DNA from: Candidatus Sabulitectum sp.
Lineage (GTDB): Bacteria > Fermentibacterota > Fermentibacteria > Fermentibacterales > JCC-6
Direction of reading: 5' to 3'
NCBI GenBank assembly: GCA_029940175.1
Contig: JAOZRM010000105.1
Location: 1 to 9,766 of the forward strand
Length of the DNA: 9,766 bases
The position numbers and the translations under genes were made by a program. Under the pieces are notes generated by a model. That model had not been told where the DNA came from. It searched no databases and saw only the letters and a program-made list of their open reading frames with translations. Below, piece by piece: positions 5,739-9,766 of this stretch (positions within the stretch are counted from its first letter, which is position 1; the number at the start of each line of letters is the position of its first letter).

Positions 5739-8033
5739 TCAGGGAAGAAAATACTCTGTAATTATCGGTAGATCTTCACCTGATCTGCCAAGCACAGCAA
5801 TCAGACTGTTTTTCAGAGCAGCAAGACCCAGGGGCTTCCGCAGCACAGCAGAAAACCCTTCAGACTGCAATGCTTCTACGTCTCCGTCTTTAATCAGGGA
5901 AGAACACAGTATCAGTTTTATTCCGCCATCTGCTGCGTTGCTGTGTTTCAGGAGCTTTGCGTCTACTGATCCCTCGCTTTTTGAAACATCACCATTCAGA
6001 AGAGCCGCATGAACAGTGTCACCATGTTCAGCCATCTCTCTGAGTTCTGCAAGAGCTGCTGCACGGTCCGCAGCTGATGTAACGCGGCAACCCATCCCGA
6101 GAAGCATTTTGTGATATACGAGGCGAAGCTGATCGTCCTTCTCGAGAACCAGCACATGAACATCAGTGAGCGCAACTCGCGGAAACTCTTCCTGATCCTG
6201 TAATCGCTCAAGGGGTATTGTCAACCAGAAAGTGCAACCAGATCCCGGCATATCTCTGCTGTGCAGTTCGCCTCCGGATACTTCAGCAAATTTCCTGCAG
6301 AGCGCCATTTTCCTGTTCATTTCCGGTAAAAACGCACCTTCACATGATTTGCTGATGCCCACTGGAACAAAATGTATTCCCGGGAAGCCTACAGAGAATC
6401 GAACCTCCATTGTTTGCTCTTTAGAAGACTCGTATGTAACCTCGACAGCAATGGGATCATCAGGAAATCTGAATCGAGCTAATTCCAGGATTGTCTGCAA
6501 AGCACCTTCAATACCTTGAGCGGGTCCATAAAAAAGATCAGGGAGTTGTGGGTCTATGTTTACATCAATATCAATGCATAAATCCCTTAAAGGCTCAATT
6601 ACAAGTTCAAGCAGCTTTCGGAGACGGAATTCAATCCGTCGGTGGGGAAGTGTGCCTTGAGAATTTACCATTTTGTTCTGCATGAGATGAACAGCATTGG
6701 TGAGTTTTCTGCAATTAGCTCGAACTATGTTAAGCAAGTCTTTCTGATCTTCTGCCTGATCTGCTTCCAGAAGAAGATCCACTATACCGGTAATTCCCCC
6801 CAGAGCTGCAATTTTATCTGAAACAAGTTCTCCGCGCTGTTTCATCATCTTCCGATTTCGAATGGCATTATTTTTATCATTTTTCTTGAATTCTTCAATT
6901 TCCTGCTTCAGGATTCTATTCTCATCCGCCTCTTTTTGCAGAGACTCAATCTCTGAAATATCAATGAACACTTCAAGCAGCAGATCCTCCGAATTAAGGT
7001 TGACTGGAATAACAGACTTCACAACGGGTATCTTGTGACCGTCTTTGTGAAGAACGAAATGCCTGGCTCTGTCAATCTTCTGAGAAAGGTCAAGGATGGG
7101 ACATTGATCAACCAGTGCAGGACAGAAAGCTGAATGACATACCTCTCCAACAATCTCACCCCGCTTTCTTCCGATAACACTGCATGCCCGGTCATTGATT
7201 TGTCGAATCAGTTTGTTTCCATCCACCAGAACAACACCCAGTGGAAGATTCTCAAGAATCTTGCGGATGGTGGAATTAGATTCTTTCAGAGCCTCGGTAC
7301 TGTTAACGTCTTCAGAGATATCCCTGTCGCCTCCTCTATATCCTCTCAGTTTACCATCTTCATTGAAAATTGGTGTACCGCTGGTGGATATAACAACTTC
7401 TTTGCCATCTCTTGTCAGGCATCTATTTACAAGATCCTTGAAGCTCTCCTGTCTGGATGCTGTTCTATTGAAAACCGAGGCTATTCTTGCTCCCTCAGCC
7501 TCGGTCATTGCATCAAATGGGCTTCTGCCTAACAATTCTTCAGGCGAGTAACCAAGACACTGCTGAACGGAAGGTGAAATAAATGTGAATCTTCCAGTTG
7601 GATCCACTTCCCAGAGCCAGTCAAAGCCGCTGAATGCAATGTCTCTGTACTTCTCCATGGCCTGCTGAAGCCGGTGTTGATCACTCTTGTGAAGAGCAAC
7701 ATCCCTTACAACAAGAATGTAACCAAGCACAGATCCATGTTCATCTATTCTGGGTGAAATGGAAAGCTCAACTGGAATTGCTTCTGCGTTATTTACCAGA
7801 AGAGAGACTTCAAGTAAAGAATGAGTTTGTGACTCCCTAAGAAGATATCTATCCTGATCTGATGCGACTAATTCATAGAAATGAGAAGCAGCAATGTCAT
7901 CGAAAGGTCGACGAATGAATGAAAGAAAAGACTGATTTGCATACTCCACTACCCAATCACTGCTGAGAAGAACGATCCCATCAATCATCTGGTGAAACAG
8001 ATTCAGATCAAGGTTGCTGAGATGCTTATTCAT
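5739..8033 (-). CDS. Three-PAS hybrid histidine kinase-like protein with degenerate kinase and receiver domains
   Basis: A 764-residue, apparently cytoplasmic protein with no membrane segment or signal peptide. Domains in order: PAS (about 8-115), PAS (130-245, FDWLWEVDPTGRFTFISPS), PAS (253-362), a charged coiled-coil linker (362-400), a DHp-like segment (400-455), an ATPase-like segment (466-608) and a receiver-like domain (622-748). The output half has lost its catalytic residues. SDKIAALGGITGI (405-417) aligns to the H-box SHEIRTPMNGIIG with Asp406 in place of His. The N-box Asn residues are replaced (LQTILELARFRF, 512-523), and the G1 and G2 glycine boxes are gone. The receiver has ALLNGD with Asn680 at the phospho-acceptor Asp, though Ser711 and Lys733 remain. 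The third PAS carries CHSAFC-CP cysteines (299, 304, 311). The start is coupled to the lipoprotein gene (5-bp gap) with no clear ribosome binding site. It probably senses a signal and acts through protein contacts, not phosphotransfer (inference). Confidence 0.88.
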   Translation of the reverse strand: MNKHLSNLDLNLFHQMIDGIVLLSSDWVVEYANQSFLSFIRRPFDDIAASHFYELVASDQDRYLLRESQTHSLLEVSLLVNNAEAIPVELSISPRIDEHGSVLGYILVVRDVALHKSDQHRLQQAMEKYRDIAFSGFDWLWEVDPTGRFTFISPSVQQCLGYSPEELLGRSPFDAMTEAEGARIASVFNRTASRQESFKDLVNRCLTRDGKEVVISTSGTPIFNEDGKLRGYRGGDRDISEDVNSTEALKESNSTIRKILENLPLGVVLVDGNKLIRQINDRACSVIGRKRGEIVGEVCHSAFCPALVDQCPILDLSQKIDRARHFVLHKDGHKIPVVKSVIPVNLNSEDLLLEVFIDISEIESLQKEADENRILKQEIEEFKKNDKNNAIRNRKMMKQRGELVSDKIAALGGITGIVDLLLEADQAEDQKDLLNIVRANCRKLTNAVHLMQNKMVNSQGTLPHRRIEFRLRKLLELVIEPLRDLCIDIDVNIDPQLPDLFYGPAQGIEGALQTILELARFRFPDDPIAVEVTYESSKEQTMEVRFSVGFPGIHFVPVGISKSCEGAFLPEMNRKMALCRKFAEVSGGELHSRDMPGSGCTFWLTIPLERLQDQEEFPRVALTDVHVLVLEKDDQLRLVYHKMLLGMGCRVTSAADRAAALAELREMAEHGDTVHAALLNGDVSKSEGSVDAKLLKHSNAADGGIKLILCSSLIKDGDVEALQSEGFSAVLRKPLGLAALKNSLIAVLGRSGEDLPIITEYFLP

Positions 8034-8038
8034 TCATA

Positions 8039-8752
8039 TCAGAAAGACTGGCTTCGCTGTAGATGAATGTTACCGTTGGTGGTTTCAATTCCTGCAATCC
8101 AGTCGCCAGCCAAAAACATCTCATCATCAGTTTCAACACCATCAATAATTACATTTCCATTAACTGTCTTCGTATCAAAACCAATGAAATCAGGTAACTC
8201 AACAGATATATCACCGTTGGTGGTTTCAATGTTGACTGCCTGATTCTGACCGTAGAGCAAAGCAGTAATGTCTCCGTTTGTGGTTTCAAGACTGTGAGAT
8301 AACCGCACTTCAACGTAAATATCTCCGTTTGTGGTTTCTACATTGGCTAGAACATCACCGATGATGAGGGTTTCGCCGTTTGTCGTGGTCTGATTAATTG
8401 TGTAGTTCATTTGAGTTGGAATCTTAACCAGAAAATTCACTGAGCAGAAAATAGTTCTTCCGGGGTAGTCAACTACGACAGCAAGTTTGTCGGTTGACTG
8501 ATCAAATCTGATATCCAAACCCTCAGGGATGCCATGGGTAGAATCACCGTAGATGCTGGACTCAATCAGTATAAAATCTGACTCCCACTCAGTTAACTCA
8601 AGGTCTCCTCTACTGTTATAAAAATTGATCTCAGAACCTTTATCCAGATGAAACTCATTCGCTCTGGTCTCAATCAGTTCATTGTTTACCTCAATGATAA
8701 TGCAGGATGATACAAGACAAGCTGCAGACAAAAAAAACATTTTGTACTTCAT
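8039..8752 (-). CDS. DUF4097-type beta-helix lipoprotein
   Basis: A 237-residue predicted lipoprotein. MKYKMFFLSAACLVSSC gives a basic start, a hydrophobic core and Cys17 in a lipobox-like LVSSC. ATG 8752 is chosen over the in-frame ATG at 8773 because AGGAG lies 5 nt upstream and the longer form would overlap the previous gene and spoil the signal peptide. After about 100 residues of beta structure come six repeats centred on ETTNGDI (122-126, 139-143, 156-160, 176-180, 195-199, 223-227), about 16-28 residues apart. This is the right-handed parallel beta-helix pattern of the DUF4097 'putative adhesin' family. The lipid anchor puts it in the envelope, as a surface or periplasmic scaffold; no enzyme motif is seen. 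It lies 7 bp after the DUF2089 gene, whose stop codon overlaps its ribosome binding site, and 5 bp before the PAS protein, so the genes are very likely co-translated. Confidence 0.83.
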   Translation of the reverse strand: MKYKMFFLSAACLVSSCIIIEVNNELIETRANEFHLDKGSEINFYNSRGDLELTEWESDFILIESSIYGDSTHGIPEGLDIRFDQSTDKLAVVVDYPGRTIFCSVNFLVKIPTQMNYTINQTTTNGETLIIGDVLANVETTNGDIYVEVRLSHSLETTNGDITALLYGQNQAVNIETTNGDISVELPDFIGFDTKTVNGNVIIDGVETDDEMFLAGDWIAGIETTNGNIHLQRSQSF

Positions 8753-8759
8753 TTTTCTC

Positions 8760-9125
8760 CTAAGAGCTGTCACTTAAAGTTTCAAGGGCATCTTCAACAG
8801 ATATTTCTCCCCGGTGAAGCCGTTCAAGCACACTAATTGATTTGTCGCTGGTGTTCGTTCTATTCTCAAGAGCAACAAACATGTCCTCAATCCTGGTTCT
8901 GGCAGTAGGATATGAAACACCGAGCATCCGCTGAACTGCTTTTAGATTACCTCTTGCCAGAAGAAACAGTTCCAGGAGGTTCCTGTTCTCTGTGTCCAGG
9001 GAGCACAAAGGGCACATGGTAAAATCTCCTGTGACTTCTGTACTGCAATCGGAACACACATATTTGACAGGATTAAGAACCCCGCCACACGAAGGGCACC
9101 GTGAAGGTGCCGCTGCTTTATTCAT
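8760..9125 (-). CDS. DUF2089-family zinc-ribbon/HTH protein, likely transcription regulator
   Basis: A 121-residue protein with an N-terminal zinc ribbon (CPSC at 10-13, CSDC at 24-27), then LLELFLLARGNLKAVQRMLGVSYPTARTRIEDM (50-82), which is the DUF2089 helix-turn-helix signature. A short C-terminal helical motif, LERLHRGEISVEDALETL (100-117), resembles those found in SHOCT- and DUF4097-linked proteins. A third CPLC pair at 38-41 is extra compared with the two-pair ribbon I expect of the family, and may bind a second metal or be redox-active. It starts inside the previous gene (8-bp overlap, ATGAATAA), with an AAGGGG-type ribosome binding site. Being placed between two DUF4097-type genes suggests that it regulates or partners them. 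DNA binding is inferred from the HTH; no operator can be named since the operon promoter lies outside the window. Confidence 0.87.
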   Translation of the reverse strand: MNKAAAPSRCPSCGGVLNPVKYVCSDCSTEVTGDFTMCPLCSLDTENRNLLELFLLARGNLKAVQRMLGVSYPTARTRIEDMFVALENRTNTSDKSISVLERLHRGEISVEDALETLSDSS

Positions 9126-9766
9126 CTGCTTCCCCTTCTATCTCTATCCCTCCTCCCATGGAAGTAACGTTGAGCTGTGGAGGATCTTCCTGAGTACCAT
9201 ACAATACTGTAATTTTTGATTTGCCGTGCCCTTTTCCGGATTCAGAAACAATCTCATGGTTACCGCCCACAACACCCACAGATCCGCCCAGGGTAGTTGC
9301 GTTAATAAGTACCGGCACATCGTTAATGATCTTTATTGAAATGCCACCGCCCATGGTCTTTGCTTTAGAGTTGCCTTTCCAATTCTCATCAAGAACGATA
9401 TCCAGGCCTCCACCCATGGTTTTTATGGAAAACTTATTTCCCGGTCTGCTAATATCAATTCCACCACCCATGGTTTTCAATTCAACGGGCACATTAACCC
9501 CGCTGGAACTGATTCCGCCACCCCTGGAAAACACCTTAACTGAATCCAGGCAATCAGGAACCTGAACACTGAGTTCACCACGTTTCCAGAGCAAAACTTT
9601 CCTACTATCCTTGCCACCAACTTTGATAGTACTGTCGTTGTCCAGTGTTGCTCTAAGAATGCTATCCTCACTCCGGGATAGAGAGATGGAAATACTCTTT
9701 CCTTTCTCCGAATTTCCCTGAATAACCAGCACCTGTTTATCTTCCATATCCTCTGATACTGATTCC
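9118..9766 (-). CDS. DUF4097-type beta-helix protein, probably 5'-truncated by the window edge
   Basis: At least 209 residues, from the first visible ATG at 9747. The frame stays open through the six codons to the edge (ESVSED), and the purine-rich AGAGG lies only 2 nt before that ATG, so the true start is probably outside. The protein has a beta-helix repeat built on KTMGGGI: FSRGGGI (73-79), KTMGGGI (91-97), KTMGGGL (109-115), KTMGGGI (130-136), TTLGGSV (151-157) and TSMGGGI (195-201), numbered from ATG 9747. This is the Gly-rich variant of the DUF4097 adhesin-like fold. No signal peptide or membrane segment is seen in the visible part, so it may be cytoplasmic or membrane-associated through an unseen N-terminus. 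It overlaps the DUF2089 gene by 8 bp and heads the coupled operon as far as visible. The matching codons give near-identical DNA repeats (CCACCCATGGTTTT type) at about 9346, 9408 and 9461. Confidence 0.78.
   Translation of the reverse strand, partial: ESVSEDMEDKQVLVIQGNSEKGKSISISLSRSEDSILRATLDNDSTIKVGGKDSRKVLLWKRGELSVQVPDCLDSVKVFSRGGGISSSGVNVPVELKTMGGGIDISRPGNKFSIKTMGGGLDIVLDENWKGNSKAKTMGGGISIKIINDVPVLINATTLGGSVGVVGGNHEIVSESGKGHGKSKITVLYGTQEDPPQLNVTSMGGGIEIEGEADE

Noticed and set aside
5282..5761. 159-codon plus-strand frame, and other long plus-strand frames within 5662-7840
   Set aside because: They lie antisense to the endonuclease and PAS genes, whose domains are clear; they show no domain or start signal of their own.
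8071..8390. CRISPR-like array of short repeats
   Set aside because: The repeats are in frame, imperfect and code the TTNGD rungs of a beta-helix; spacing is irregular and no cas gene is present.

Overview
The window looks like chromosome from an uncultivated Gram-negative bacterium. Three things suggest this: lipoprotein signal peptides, a small outer-membrane-type protein ending in Phe, and a secreted nuclease with a FlgD/Por-type C-terminal beta domain (SPNPF...SYDL...GVYF). That domain type is typical of the Fibrobacteres-Chlorobi-Bacteroidetes group and allied candidate phyla such as Fermentibacteria-like lineages. This placement is an inference from protein style; no rRNA or tRNA gene was seen.

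Left part (1-1191): the start of a minus-strand lipoprotein gene runs off the left edge. It is followed by a MntA-HepT (MNT/HEPN) toxin-antitoxin pair on the plus strand. The pair lies between two diverged direct repeats of about 97 bp, each with the same palindrome, so it looks like a cassette. HepT keeps its RNase motif, but a one-base frameshift replaces its C-terminus.

Middle (1192-4561): on the minus strand is a 580-residue family A DNA polymerase with a 3'-5' exonuclease and no 5' nuclease domain. Divergent from it are two small plus-strand genes for exported proteins. The first has its signal peptide out of frame across a run of seven T. After them, exactly between convergent genes, sits a 166-bp foldback element with CTAGTACACTGTA ends that resembles a MITE.

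Right part (4562-9766): all genes are on the minus strand. Read in transcription order from the right edge they are: a DUF4097-type beta-helix protein (start probably outside the window), a DUF2089 zinc-ribbon/HTH regulator (8-bp overlap), a DUF4097-type lipoprotein (7-bp gap), a 764-residue three-PAS protein with histidine-kinase-like and receiver-like domains (5-bp gap), and, after 94 bp with its own likely promoter, a secreted endonuclease I. The first four look like one translationally coupled operon.

The most unusual gene is the PAS protein. The H-box His, the N-box and G-box residues and the receiver phospho-acceptor Asp are all replaced, yet the frame is intact. This suggests a conserved non-catalytic 'pseudo' hybrid kinase that works with a zinc-ribbon regulator and two beta-helix surface or scaffold proteins.
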